Shown here: positions 55,929-64,000 of the stretch, in pieces | How the letters are laid out: every line of letters starts with the position of its first letter | Numbering within the stretch: the stretch's first letter is position 1 | DNA from: Thalassovita aquimarina | Lineage (GTDB): Bacteria > Pseudomonadota > Alphaproteobacteria > Rhodobacterales > Rhodobacteraceae | DNA: 64,000 bases | Reading direction: 5' to 3' | Assembly: GCF_018219815.1 (NCBI RefSeq) | Contig: NZ_JADMKU010000003.1 | Span: 186,001-250,000, forward strand | Translations under genes and position numbers: made by a program | The notes under the pieces: generated by a model | What the model was told of the DNA's origin: nothing | The model's input: the letters and a program-made list of their open reading frames with translations, nothing else | Database searches by the model: none

Positions 55929-57224
55929 TTATCCCTTGATCAGCTTGCGCCGGAGCAGCCCCGAGAACCAGTCCATCAGCATCACCATCAGGATGATCAG
56001 GACGATGTAATAGCTGACTTCCTCCCAATCCTTCTGGGTGATGATCGCCTGAGTCAGCAGCAAACCGATGCCGCCGCCGGTGATCGCGCCGATGATGGTG
56101 GCCGAGCGAGTGTTGGATTCAAGGAAATACAGAACCTGGCTCAGCAGCACCGGGGTGATCTGCGGGATCACGCCGAAACGGTAGCGCTGCAGCGGCTTGG
56201 CGCCGGTGGACTGGATGCCCTCGATCTGCTTGCCGTCGACGTTTTCCAGCGCTTCCGAGAACATCTTGCCGAAGCTGCCGGTATCGGTGATCAGGATCGC
56301 CAATGCCCCGGTCAGCGGCCCGGGGCCGAAGGCGCGGGCCAGAACGATGGTCCAGATCAGAGCGTCAACGCCGCGGAAGAAATCGAACAGGCGGCGCGCG
56401 GCAAACCTGATCGCCATCAGCGGCGCGAAGTTGCGTGCCGCGAGGAACGCCAGCGGCAGTGCCACGAGGGCCGCGCCGAAGGTGCCGAGGAAAGCCATCA
56501 GGATGGTTTCGAACAAGGCCCAGGCCACGTCGGCGTGGCGCCACATCTTGTTGTTCCAGACATCCGAAACGATCGCGCCGGCTTCGCCGTTGACGGCGCG
56601 AGACAGCAATTCGCCCGCGCCCATGCCGTGATAGGGGCTTTCGAGGGTGAAGAAGAACAGTTCCCAGCCCAGGCTGTATCGGAACACTTCCGACCGGTTG
56701 CGGGTGATGGTCAGGCGGCCGGCATCGGTGGTGATCGCCAGACGGTTCTTGGACGCGTTGATCCAGTCGGGGACGTCGCCTTCGGGCAGCACCGCCTGCA
56801 CGCCGCGGCGGCCCGGTTCAGCGGTGATCAACCCATAGCCGGGAATGTCGTAGCTGACGGTGGTTTCGCCGAAGGTCACGACATGTCCGTCGCCCAGATC
56901 GATCACCGTGTCGTTGCCCAGGCTCACCCAGTCGGGGGCGGCGCTCGGCGCATAGGCGCCCTTGCGTTCACCTTCCACCGCGATGGTGACATCGCCGCTG
57001 CGGTTGTCGCGGGTGACATGGGTCTTGTAGCTGTAACTGTCACGGATCAGCGTCTTGCCGTTTTCCAGATCGGCCCGTTCGTTGAGCCCCGGCATGTCGA
57101 AGGCGAAGAAGATATAGCTCAGGTAGGCGAGGATCAGCACGGGCAGGCCGAAAGCGGTCAGGCGCTTGCGCTGGAACAGGGCGTCGGCCTGACCCTTCAG
57201 TTCGGCGTTGGCAGTCATGGTCAT
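55929..57224 (-). CDS. phnE: phosphonate ABC transporter permease PhnE (large form)
   Basis: A 431-residue permease. A single N-terminal helix (about 25-43) is followed by some 200 residues without membrane segments (about 44-235), probably periplasmic, and then the classical permease domain with ESPYHGMGAG, VLARAFGPGPLTGALAILITDTGSFGKMFSE and GIQSTGA-type EAA loop. The PhnE signature VIGAITGGGIGLLL is near the end. It overlaps phnE1 in an ATGA junction. The extra region is longer than the normal ~280-residue PhnE. Confidence 0.88.
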   Translation of the reverse strand: MTMTANAELKGQADALFQRKRLTAFGLPVLILAYLSYIFFAFDMPGLNERADLENGKTLIRDSYSYKTHVTRDNRSGDVTIAVEGERKGAYAPSAAPDWVSLGNDTVIDLGDGHVVTFGETTVSYDIPGYGLITAEPGRRGVQAVLPEGDVPDWINASKNRLAITTDAGRLTITRNRSEVFRYSLGWELFFFTLESPYHGMGAGELLSRAVNGEAGAIVSDVWNNKMWRHADVAWALFETILMAFLGTFGAALVALPLAFLAARNFAPLMAIRFAARRLFDFFRGVDALIWTIVLARAFGPGPLTGALAILITDTGSFGKMFSEALENVDGKQIEGIQSTGAKPLQRYRFGVIPQITPVLLSQVLYFLESNTRSATIIGAITGGGIGLLLTQAIITQKDWEEVSYYIVLIILMVMLMDWFSGLLRRKLIKG

Positions 57225-58099
57225 AGCGTGGCCTCCATATGCGCGCCATGGGTCAGGCGGTGGCGCAGGATGGATGAGATTTGATCGACGAGGATGATCG
57301 CGCCGAACAGCAGCAGGAAGATCGCGGCGGCTTCGTCATATTGGCCCTGGCCCCAGGACATGGCGTTTTTCAGGTCGTAACCGATGCCGCCCGCGCCGAC
57401 GAATCCCAAGATGGCCGAGGCGCGGATGTTGATTTCGAACCGCAGCAAGGCGTAGCTGAGGTAGTTCGGCGACACTAGCGGCATCACCCCCAGCACCATC
57501 CGCTGTGCCCAGCTGGCGCCGACGGATTGCAGCCCCTCGACGGGTTTCAGCGAGGCGTTTTCGTTCACCTCGGAAAACAGCTTGCCGAGCGCGCCGCTGG
57601 TATGGAAAGCGATGGCGATCATCGCAGGCACCGGGCCGCCGCCCAGTACGAAGATCAGCACCAGTGCGATGACGATTTCGGGGATCGCGCGCATGATGTC
57701 CATCATCCGGCGGAACACGGGGATCAAACGCGGCCAGCGCGCCAGCCCGTTGGCCGCCAGCAGCGACAGGAAGATCGCGATGATCGCGCCCAGAAGGGTC
57801 GAGGCGCCGGCGATATTGATCGTCTCGATCAGCGAGGGAAGGAATTTTCCGAAATGCGCGGGCATTTCGGCCAGCTTGCCACTGGCTTCGCCCAGCACCT
57901 CGGCGGGGAAATCGAACAGCTGGTGCAGCCCGTCCCAGAAGCCGCCTGCGTTGCGATCGTCGGCAGTCACGAAGCCCGCGGCCATCAGGGCCACGAAGAT
58001 CGCCAGCATGATGGCGTTATAGGCCCGCTTCTTGCGGGTCATGTCCATGTAGTCGGATCGGACATCGCGAGCGGCGGGATGGTTGGTCAGGTCGGGCAT
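57221..58099 (-). CDS. phnE: phosphonate ABC transporter permease PhnE
   Basis: A 292-residue permease with an N-terminal membrane helix and the conserved domain (MRAIPEIVIALVLIFVLGGGPVPAMIAIAFHTSGALGKLFSE, then EGLQSVGAS). It ends with the RHRLTHG segment. Two PhnE copies in tandem probably form a heterodimeric channel with PhnC. It is separated from phnD by a hairpin terminator, suggesting reduced expression relative to the binding protein. Confidence 0.92.
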   Translation of the reverse strand: MPDLTNHPAARDVRSDYMDMTRKKRAYNAIMLAIFVALMAAGFVTADDRNAGGFWDGLHQLFDFPAEVLGEASGKLAEMPAHFGKFLPSLIETINIAGASTLLGAIIAIFLSLLAANGLARWPRLIPVFRRMMDIMRAIPEIVIALVLIFVLGGGPVPAMIAIAFHTSGALGKLFSEVNENASLKPVEGLQSVGASWAQRMVLGVMPLVSPNYLSYALLRFEINIRASAILGFVGAGGIGYDLKNAMSWGQGQYDEAAAIFLLLFGAIILVDQISSILRHRLTHGAHMEATL

Positions 58100-58114
58100 T
58101 GGTACCTCGGGCAG

Positions 58115-58143
58115 AAAAACAGGCCCCGGAATCGGGGCCTGTT
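58115..58143 (-). terminator. intercistronic terminator-like hairpin between phnD and phnE
   Basis: AACAGGCCCCG (58118-58128) and CGGGGCCTGTT (58133-58143) form an exact 11-base-pair stem with a four-base loop, followed on the minus strand by TTTTT (in the A-run at 58115-58119). It lies 17 bases after phnD. It likely terminates part of the transcripts and protects the 3' end of the phnD message. Confidence 0.75.
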
Positions 58144-58160
58144 CAAATAAGGTGAAGCGA

Positions 58161-59063
58161 TCAGTTCGACTTCAGTTTGCGCGCTTCGACGATCACTTCG
58201 TAAGCGTCGTGGGTGATCGGCATGAAGCCCTTGGCTTCGCCCGCGGCGACGCCGTAGAAGCAGTCTTCGTCCATCGACTTCAGCGAAGCCATCAGGCCGG
58301 TCATCTTCAGCTTCACGTCTTCCGGCAGCGCCTTGCGCAGAACCACCGGGCCTTCCGGGATCGGCTTCGACTGCCAGATCTGGACCAGGTCGTTCATATC
58401 CACCAGCCCTGCATCGACCGCCTTGCGCAGCGCGCCCGAGCTGTAGCCGTCTTCCCAGTTGCCCAGCCCGTCGGCCCAGGTCACGCCGCCGTCGAAGTCG
58501 CCGTTATAGACGCCGACGATGGTCTGTTCGTGGCCGCCGGAGAATTTCACTTCGCCGAAGTAATCGCCCGAGGTCATGCTGGCGCCGGTGGCCTGCGGGA
58601 TTTCGATCGACGGGATCAGGAAGCCCGAGGTCGAGTTCGGGTCGCCGAAGCCGAAGACCTTGCCCTTCATGTCTTCCAGCGAGGTGATGCCGCTGTCCTT
58701 GCGGGCAAAACCGATCGAGTAGTAGCCGTAGCCGCCGTCGTTGTTCACCTTAACCAGGATCGGTTCGACCGCTTCGGGGTCCGACAGGAAAGTCTTGGCA
58801 TAGCCCGATGCGCCCAGCCATGCCATGTCGATGGTGCCGCCCAGCAGGCCCTGGATCACGCCGTTGTAATCGGCCGGGGCGAACAGCTTGGTTTCGACGC
58901 CCAGCAGCTCTTCGGTCTTGGCGCGCAGGCATTCGTTGTTGTTCATGCGGTCCTGGGCGTTTTCGCCGCCCAGGATGCCGATGCGGAATTCTTTGATGTC
59001 TTCAGCCATGGCCGGGGCGGTCAGGGCGGTGGTTGCCAGAACGGCGGCGATCAGTTTTTTCAT
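58161..59063 (-). CDS. phnD: phosphonate ABC transporter substrate-binding protein PhnD
   Basis: A 300-residue periplasmic binding protein for phosphonates. The signal peptide MKKLIAAVLATTALTAPAMA precedes a type-II SBP fold with DIKEFRIGILGGENAQDRM, the ADYNGVIQGLLGGTIDMAWLGASGYA loop and the typical GDPNSTSGFLIPS region. Start at 59063 follows GGAGAGAG. It precedes the permease genes and is followed by a stable hairpin. Confidence 0.93.
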   Translation of the reverse strand: MKKLIAAVLATTALTAPAMAEDIKEFRIGILGGENAQDRMNNNECLRAKTEELLGVETKLFAPADYNGVIQGLLGGTIDMAWLGASGYAKTFLSDPEAVEPILVKVNNDGGYGYYSIGFARKDSGITSLEDMKGKVFGFGDPNSTSGFLIPSIEIPQATGASMTSGDYFGEVKFSGGHEQTIVGVYNGDFDGGVTWADGLGNWEDGYSSGALRKAVDAGLVDMNDLVQIWQSKPIPEGPVVLRKALPEDVKLKMTGLMASLKSMDEDCFYGVAAGEAKGFMPITHDAYEVIVEARKLKSN

Positions 59064-59087
59064 CAGTCTCTCTCCGGTTTGATGAAA

Positions 59088-59109
59088 CCCGCGGCCTCAC
59101 CGCCGCGGG
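59088..59109 (-). other. hairpin in the phnC-phnD gap
   Basis: CCCGCGGC (59088-59095) and GCCGCGGG (59102-59109) form an exact eight-base-pair stem around six bases. There is only a short TTT tail on the minus strand, so it is more likely an mRNA-processing or stability element than a terminator. Confidence 0.4.
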
Positions 59110-59123
59110 CGATGGTGTGGGCG

Positions 59124-59924
59124 TCAGGCCAGTGCGGCCTCGCGCTCCAGTGCGTCGAGGCTGGTGCTGGTCGCGGCCTCGCTGAAACTTGCGTCGGCGC
59201 CATAGATGTCGCGGGCAACGCCGGTGGTCAGTTGTTCGGGGGTGCCGTCGAACACGATGCGACCCATGCGCATGCCGATCACCCGGTCGCAATAGCGCCG
59301 CGCGGTATCCAGCGTGTGCAGGTTGGCGATCACCATGCGGCCGTCTTCGTCGTGGATGCGGCGCAGGTCGTCCATCACGATCTGGGCGTTCATCGGATCG
59401 AGCGACGCGATCGGTTCGTCGGCAAGCACGATTTTCGGGTCCTGCATGATGGCACGCGCAATGGCGACGCGCTGCTGCTGGCCGCCCGACAGTGCCTCGG
59501 CCCGTTTGGCGGCATGGGCGGCGATGCCCAGCCGGTCCAGGATGTCGATGGCGCGGTGGATGTCCTCGGCCGGGTAGAGGTTGAACATGGTGGCCAGCGT
59601 CGAGCGCTTGTTCAGCGTGCCGTGCAGCACGTTCGATACCACGTCCATTCGCGGCACCAGGTTGAACTGCTGGAAGATCATCGCGCAATCGCGCTGCCAG
59701 CGGCGCTTGTCGGCGCCTTTCAGCCCGGTGATATCCCGACCTTCCACGGTGATCCTGCCGCTGCTGGCGGTTTCAAGCTGGTTCAGCATCCGCAGCATGG
59801 TGGATTTCCCGGCGCCGGACGCCCCGATCACGCCGATCATCATCGGGCGGTCCACCGTGAAGCTGATATTGTCGACAGCGTTCACCGATCCGAAGGTCTT
59901 GGTCAGATTTTCGATTTTAAGCAT
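59124..59924 (-). CDS. phnC: phosphonate ABC transporter ATP-binding protein PhnC
   Basis: A 266-residue transporter ATPase. Walker [16 protein letters not shown], signature [14 protein letters not shown] and Walker [14 protein letters not shown], with the phnC-type [15 protein letters not shown] loop. The start at 59924 is chosen because it opens with the typical [12 protein letters not shown]; an ATG four codons upstream (59936) is also possible. Promoter region just upstream. Confidence 0.92.
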   Translation of the reverse strand: MLKIENLTKTFGSVNAVDNISFTVDRPMMIGVIGASGAGKSTMLRMLNQLETASSGRITVEGRDITGLKGADKRRWQRDCAMIFQQFNLVPRMDVVSNVLHGTLNKRSTLATMFNLYPAEDIHRAIDILDRLGIAAHAAKRAEALSGGQQQRVAIARAIMQDPKIVLADEPIASLDPMNAQIVMDDLRRIHDEDGRMVIANLHTLDTARRYCDRVIGMRMGRIVFDGTPEQLTTGVARDIYGADASFSEAATSTSLDALEREAALA

Positions 59925-59973
59925 AGAGCGTCCCATCCATTCGGGGCTTGGCTTAGGGCAGCACAGAATCGTC

Positions 59974-59995
59974 AATTTGACAGTTTGATTAACGT
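59974..59995 (-). promoter_or_regulatory. weak Pho-box candidate upstream of phnC
   Basis: On the minus strand CTGTCAA lies at 59977-59983, in a context (AAACTGTCAAATTGACGAT) with partial similarity to one PhoB half-site. The second half is poor (ACGATTC). PhoB control of phosphonate transport is known in relatives, but the site is weak. Confidence 0.25.
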
Positions 59996-60180
59996 TTTGT
60001 GACGGCGGGCCTCGCAACCGGTACCGCCAAAATTAGAGAACAGTCAGAAAACGCGGGAAAATTCCCAAATCCTTTCGGATTTCTGACGCATTTGGCTGTA
60101 TGGTTCACCTGCGGGTGCCCTCGCGGCACGCTGAAAAATCAATCGGCGGGTTCCGCCGCAACCGGAACTGAACAACAAGA

Positions 60181-62178
60181 ATGATTTCGAGCGGATACAG
60201 GCCTGAAATCGATGGATTGCGCGCCATCGCCGTGTTGTCGGTGGTTTTTTACCACTTCGGCGTCTTCGGTATTGCCGGCGGCTTCGTTGGCGTCGACATC
60301 TTCTTTGTCATTTCGGGGTTCCTGATCGGCGGTTTGCTGTGGTCGGAACAGGACCGTACCGGGCGGATATCGCTACGCCATTTCTACCTGCGCAGGTTCA
60401 AGCGGTTGGCGCCGGCGTTTTTCGTCATGGCCTTGGTCGTGTCGGCGGTGGCATGGGTTGTCCTGCTGCCGTTCGAATACCGCGAATTCGGCAAGAGCCT
60501 GATCGCCGCCACGGTCTACCTGTCCAACGTGCAGTTCTACCGCGAAGCGGGTTATTTCGACGCCGCGGCCGAGGAAAAGCCGCTGCTGCACACATGGTCC
60601 TTGGCGGTGGAGGAACAGTTCTACCTGTTCCTGCCGATGCTGATCCTACTGGTTGGACTGATCGGTTGGCGCAGGCAGTTGCCACACCTGTTGCTGGGCC
60701 TTTTCCTGCTGTCGCTGTTTTCCTGCGTCTTGCTGACGGCCGACAATCACACCGCGACTTTTTTCCTGTTTCCGTTCCGGGCCTGGGAATTGCTGGCGGG
60801 TGTTCTACTGGCGGTTTGGGGATACCAGACGCGCAGCGATTGGAACCTGCACCCGGCGCTGTCCTATGCCGGGATGACGTTGGTGATCTGCGGCGTCGTC
60901 TTCGTTCAATCGGGGCCGGGATTCCCCGGCGCATGGGCGGTGATCCCGACATTGGGTACGGTTCTGATCATCCTCAACGGGCAGCACGACAATTGGATCA
61001 ACCGCGTGCTGCGTTCCGGTCCGGCGGTGTTCGTCGGGTTGATTTCCTATTCGCTCTATCTCTGGCATTGGCCGGTGGCGGTGTTTTCGACATACCTGCG
61101 TGAAACCTATGCCAGCCCGCTGGAAGCGGCGGCATGGATGGCGCTGTCGGGCCTGTTGGCCGTGCTGTCGTGGCGTTTCGTCGAACGGCCCACGCGCCAT
61201 GCCAGGTGGCCGGGTCTGCCGCTGACACTGGCGGCGGCCGGCGGGGCTTCGGCGCTGACACTCGCGATCGGTGGGGCGGCGTTCGTGCGGAACGGTTTCC
61301 CCGACCGGTTCCCGGTCGAGATCCGTGCGCATATCGACGCCTCGGGCGATTTCCTGCAGGATTGGAGCCGCTGCGAAACCGCCGATAGCGGTGCTCTGGC
61401 CGGGGTCGAAACCTGCGCCATCGGGCCTGCGGGCAACCCGGAGGTCCTGTTCTGGGGTGACAGCCATTTGCGCGCGCTGATGGACGGGATCGCGGCCGAG
61501 GCGATGCGGATGAACACGCCGGGGCGGATCATCTGGCACGCGGGATGCCCGCCGGTTTTCGGCGTGAAGAAACGCGAAAGCGCCGCCACTCCGGCGCAGG
61601 ATGCCGATTGTCGTGCAGACAATGCCCGTATCCGGCAGGCGCTGCCGTCGCTGGGGCTGCGTGAGGTCGTGCTGATCGGGCGGTGGAGCTACTACGCGGA
61701 GGGTCAGGGTGTTGGGCTCGATGAGTCGAACAAGATCAGACTGTTGCCCGAGGGCAAGGCACAGCCCGAATTGTTGCGCGATCTGCTGCGGGAAACGGTG
61801 CGTGAAATCGGGTCTTACGCGCGGGTCCATATCCTGCGGCAAATCCCCGAAGTGCCGTTCTACGAATCCTGGAGGAGCGCGCGCCGGTTGGCGCATGGCA
61901 AGGCCGAGGGGCTGGAGCAGAGCTTTTCAACCCCATTGAGCGCGGTCGAGGACCGGCAGGCCAGTTCGGACCCGATGGTCACCGAACTGGCCAGAACGGA
62001 AAACGCCTCGCTTCTCGATCCGCGCCCGTATCTGTGCGATTCCGAAATCTGTTCGGTCTGGGCCGGGGACAGGGTGATCTATTTCGACAACAATCACCTG
62101 ACCAATGCAGGCGCGGCCGTGGTGGCACCGGTGTTCAGGCCAGCGTTCGGGCGGGTGTTCGAAAGGGCGGAGCAATGA
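60181..62178 (+). CDS. acyltransferase-3 / SGNH-hydrolase-like O-acetyltransferase (OafA type)
   Basis: A 665-residue protein with about ten membrane helices in the first 380 residues (GYRPEIDGLRAIAVLSVVFYHFG, FVGVDIFFVISGFLIGGLL and HTWSLAVEEQFY, all acyltransferase-3 hallmarks) and a C-terminal SGNH-like domain with FWGDSHLRALMDG. It transfers acyl groups to extracellular or lipopolysaccharide sugars. It overlaps the GMC gene (ATGA), so both are cotranscribed. Confidence 0.9.
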   Translation: MISSGYRPEIDGLRAIAVLSVVFYHFGVFGIAGGFVGVDIFFVISGFLIGGLLWSEQDRTGRISLRHFYLRRFKRLAPAFFVMALVVSAVAWVVLLPFEYREFGKSLIAATVYLSNVQFYREAGYFDAAAEEKPLLHTWSLAVEEQFYLFLPMLILLVGLIGWRRQLPHLLLGLFLLSLFSCVLLTADNHTATFFLFPFRAWELLAGVLLAVWGYQTRSDWNLHPALSYAGMTLVICGVVFVQSGPGFPGAWAVIPTLGTVLIILNGQHDNWINRVLRSGPAVFVGLISYSLYLWHWPVAVFSTYLRETYASPLEAAAWMALSGLLAVLSWRFVERPTRHARWPGLPLTLAAAGGASALTLAIGGAAFVRNGFPDRFPVEIRAHIDASGDFLQDWSRCETADSGALAGVETCAIGPAGNPEVLFWGDSHLRALMDGIAAEAMRMNTPGRIIWHAGCPPVFGVKKRESAATPAQDADCRADNARIRQALPSLGLREVVLIGRWSYYAEGQGVGLDESNKIRLLPEGKAQPELLRDLLRETVREIGSYARVHILRQIPEVPFYESWRSARRLAHGKAEGLEQSFSTPLSAVEDRQASSDPMVTELARTENASLLDPRPYLCDSEICSVWAGDRVIYFDNNHLTNAGAAVVAPVFRPAFGRVFERAEQ

Positions 62179-63752
62179 CATTGGAAGATGCCCTTGGCCG
62201 CGACTGGGACGTCATCGTCATCGGCACCGGGATCGGTGGCGGCGTGGCCGGGCGGCGGTTGGCCGAACGCGGGCTGAATGTGCTGTTCCTGGAACAGGGG
62301 CCGGCGGGATACCGGGCCGAACAGACCGCGCTGAATCCGGACATGTTCGATCCGGTCGCACGGCAGGTGCGCGGGGCGTGGCCGAAGCCGATGCAAGCCC
62401 GGATCGATGGGCGCGACAGCGAATTCTTCGGTCCCATCGGTGGCGGTGTCGGCGGATCGTCCGTGTTCTATGCCGCGACGCTGGAACGGCCCGCGCCGCA
62501 TGATCTGGACGACAGCGCGGAACATCCACACCCAACCGGTGGCTGGCCGGTGTCCCATGCCGATCTGCGACCCTATTTCGACTTGGCGGAGGACCTGTTC
62601 CATGTCAGCGGCGACCCGGATCCACTGGCGGGCTTCGCCAGTACCTCGCTGCGCGAACCGGCCCCGATGTCGGCAGCCGATCAGGCGCTGCAATCGCGGC
62701 TGAGCGCGAACGGGCTGCACCCTTACCGACTGCATACGGCGCTGCGCCGGGTCGAGGGGTGCAGGAATTGCCTTGGTTTCAAGTGCCCGAAGCGGTGCAA
62801 GATGGACGGTCGCTCCGCCGGGGTGGAACCGGCCTTGGAAACCGGTCGCGCGGCGCTGTTGGATCGTTGCGCGGTCCGGCGGTTGGTCGCAGAAAAGCGG
62901 CGGGTGACGGGGGTGCAGGCGGAAAGGGACGGGCGGGCAGTGACATTCAGGGCGCCCATCGTGGTGCTTGCCGCCGGGGCCTTCGGGTCGCCACGGCTGC
63001 TGCTGGGATCGGATCAAGGCGGTCTGGCAAATGGCAGCGGCATGGTGGGGCGCAATCTGATGTTCCATCTGAACGAGATGATCGCGGTCTGGCCGGGCAA
63101 GGCCATTGCCGCCGGGGGATCGGGCAAGGCGCTGGGATTCCGCGACCTTTATCACGCGGGCGGCGAGCGGCTGGGCATGGTGCAGGCGATGGGGGTCGAG
63201 GTGCGCTATGGCGAAATCGTGCATTACCTCAACCAGTTGCTGGAACGATCTGTCCTGCGGCGGATCAAACCGCTGAAGCAGCTGACGTGGATACCGGCGC
63301 TGATCGCAGCAAAGCTGTTCGGCTCCGCGCAGGTCTTCGTCGGGTTGATGGAGGATCTGCCCTACCCAGAAAACCGGGTGGTGCTGGACCCCGACGACGC
63401 GGGTGCGATCCGCTTCGAATACACCATATCCGGCGAAATGCGGGCGCGGCGGCGCAGGTTCCGCCGGTTGATCCGCGCGGCGTTCAGGGGGCATCGCCGC
63501 ATGTTCCTGGGATTCCAGCCCGAATTGAATTTCGGCCATCCCTGCGGCACGCTGCGTTTCGGGCATGACCCGCGGACCAGTGTTCTGAATGCCGATTGCC
63601 GGGCGCATGAGCTGGACAACCTCTATGTCACCGACGCCTCGGTCTTCCCGACCTCGATGGGTGTCAATCCCAGCCTGACGATCGCCGCCAATGCCCTGCG
63701 GGTGGCCGACCGCATCGCCGATCAGTTCGAAAGGAAAGCCGATGGCGCGTAA
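62175..63752 (+). CDS. GMC family oxidoreductase
   Basis: A 525-residue FAD-dependent GMC-type enzyme. VIVIGTGIGGGVAGRRLAE near residue 13, a GPIGGGVGGSSVFYA block near 86-100 and the C-terminal TDASVFPTSMGVNPSLTIAANALR segment with the catalytic region. It has a cysteine cluster, Cys196, Cys199, Cys204 and Cys208, between the first FAD region and the rest, which may bind an Fe-S cluster or zinc. The neighbours (SGNH acyltransferase and SDR) suggest sugar or alcohol oxidation at the envelope. There is no signal peptide. Confidence 0.85.
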   Translation: MTLEDALGRDWDVIVIGTGIGGGVAGRRLAERGLNVLFLEQGPAGYRAEQTALNPDMFDPVARQVRGAWPKPMQARIDGRDSEFFGPIGGGVGGSSVFYAATLERPAPHDLDDSAEHPHPTGGWPVSHADLRPYFDLAEDLFHVSGDPDPLAGFASTSLREPAPMSAADQALQSRLSANGLHPYRLHTALRRVEGCRNCLGFKCPKRCKMDGRSAGVEPALETGRAALLDRCAVRRLVAEKRRVTGVQAERDGRAVTFRAPIVVLAAGAFGSPRLLLGSDQGGLANGSGMVGRNLMFHLNEMIAVWPGKAIAAGGSGKALGFRDLYHAGGERLGMVQAMGVEVRYGEIVHYLNQLLERSVLRRIKPLKQLTWIPALIAAKLFGSAQVFVGLMEDLPYPENRVVLDPDDAGAIRFEYTISGEMRARRRRFRRLIRAAFRGHRRMFLGFQPELNFGHPCGTLRFGHDPRTSVLNADCRAHELDNLYVTDASVFPTSMGVNPSLTIAANALRVADRIADQFERKADGA

Positions 63753-64000
63753 TGATCACAGACTGACCGATGGCGTCGCTGTCGTCACCGGGGCCGGGGC
63801 CGGTTTGGGCCGGGCGCTTGCCATCGAACTGGCGCATCGCGGGGTGCGGGTGGCCGGGATCGGACGCGGCGAGGCAGGGCTGCAAGAGACCGCCGAGCTT
63901 GCCGCAGGGTCTTTCTCCCCGGTACAGGCCGATGTGTCGGAATACGCCGCGGTCGAGGCGGCTTTTGAGAAGATCGCGCGGGATCTGGGCGATCCTGCGC
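63742..64000 (+). CDS. short-chain dehydrogenase/reductase (partial, truncated by window edge)
   Basis: The first 86 residues show the classical SDR N-terminus: VAVVTGAGAGLGRALAIELA (TGxxxGxG motif), then a strand with GIGRGEAGLQETAEL. The start has AAGGAAAG upstream and overlaps the GMC gene by 11 bases. Catalytic residues lie beyond the window. It is likely cotranscribed with the GMC oxidoreductase. Confidence 0.8.
   Translation, partial: MARNDHRLTDGVAVVTGAGAGLGRALAIELAHRGVRVAGIGRGEAGLQETAELAAGSFSPVQADVSEYAAVEAAFEKIARDLGDPA

Noticed and set aside
55485-57284. 599-codon plus-strand open frame
   Set aside because: Antisense to phnE and the acyltransferase gene.
58083-60002. 639-codon plus-strand open frame
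   Set aside because: Antisense shadow of phnD and phnC with no recognisable domain.
60805-61896. 363-codon minus-strand open frame
   Set aside because: Antisense to the acyltransferase-3 gene; no motifs.

Overview
This window is chromosomal DNA from an alphaproteobacterium, most likely the Roseobacter group of the Rhodobacteraceae. The signs are high GC, dense genes with many ATGA or TGATG junctions, the lptC-lptA-lptB-hpf-ptsN order, a housekeeping core (dnaA, dnaN, recF, gyrB, rpsT, mutM, ubiE, ubiB), a C-P lyase operon accompanied by a DUF1045 gene, and a typical roseobacter intergenic repeat. No rRNA, tRNA, CRISPR array, transposase or prophage was seen. All assignments rest on reading sequence and remembered family motifs; no search was run.

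Layout. 1-5.5 kb: glycan island with two tandem GT2-type glycosyltransferases, a GT14-type enzyme and a sulfotransferase. 5.5-9.4 kb (minus): ptsN, hpf, lptB, lptA, lptC and rnd (envelope export, ribosome hibernation, RNA turnover). 9.4-10.1 kb: gene-free stretch with a strong small-RNA candidate and two plus-strand terminators, next to an orphan LuxR-type response regulator. 10.9-16.6 kb: enoyl-CoA hydratase, an IclR regulator divergent from malate synthase G and a GlcG-like protein, then a VOC protein and a carboxymuconolactone-decarboxylase-like protein. 16.9-20.8 kb: GtrA, a UGM-like flavoprotein and a large GT-C-like membrane protein, probably one envelope-glycan module.

20.9-27.6 kb looks like a stress and RNA-repair island: a voltage-gated-type K+ channel with a zinc ribbon, an HPF domain fused to a cold-shock-like domain, a site-2 protease with CBS domains, a host-attachment-family protein, RtcB RNA ligase with archease, a multi-BON protein and a small acidic protein. 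27.9-39.5 kb (minus) is the replication core dnaA-dnaN-recF and gyrB, but gyrB is separated from recF by an acyl-CoA ligase and three polysaccharide genes (SDR, sugar transferase, CapD-like dehydratase). 39.5-45.3 kb: rpsT, enoyl-CoA hydratase, mutM, an AT-richer membrane-protein gene, ubiE and ubiB.

46.3-59.9 kb is a complete phosphonate system. PhnC, D and two PhnE permeases import phosphonate; PhnG, H, I, J, K, L carry out C-P bond cleavage; two PhnM paralogues and PhnN follow; PhnF is the divergent regulator. A DUF1045 protein with two HxT motifs could replace the missing PhnP. A hexapeptide acyltransferase in the cluster carries a clear frameshift near its 3' end. 60.2-64 kb holds an acyltransferase-3/SGNH protein, a GMC oxidoreductase with a four-cysteine cluster, and the start of an SDR gene running off the window.

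The most notable items are the small RNA candidate at 9791-9870, the frameshifted phn acyltransferase, the DUF1045-for-PhnP inference, the RNA-repair and hibernation island, and regulatory DNA: a GANTC cluster between dnaA and rpsT, the phnF/phnG operator, and a Shine-Dalgarno-sequestering hairpin before the VOC gene.
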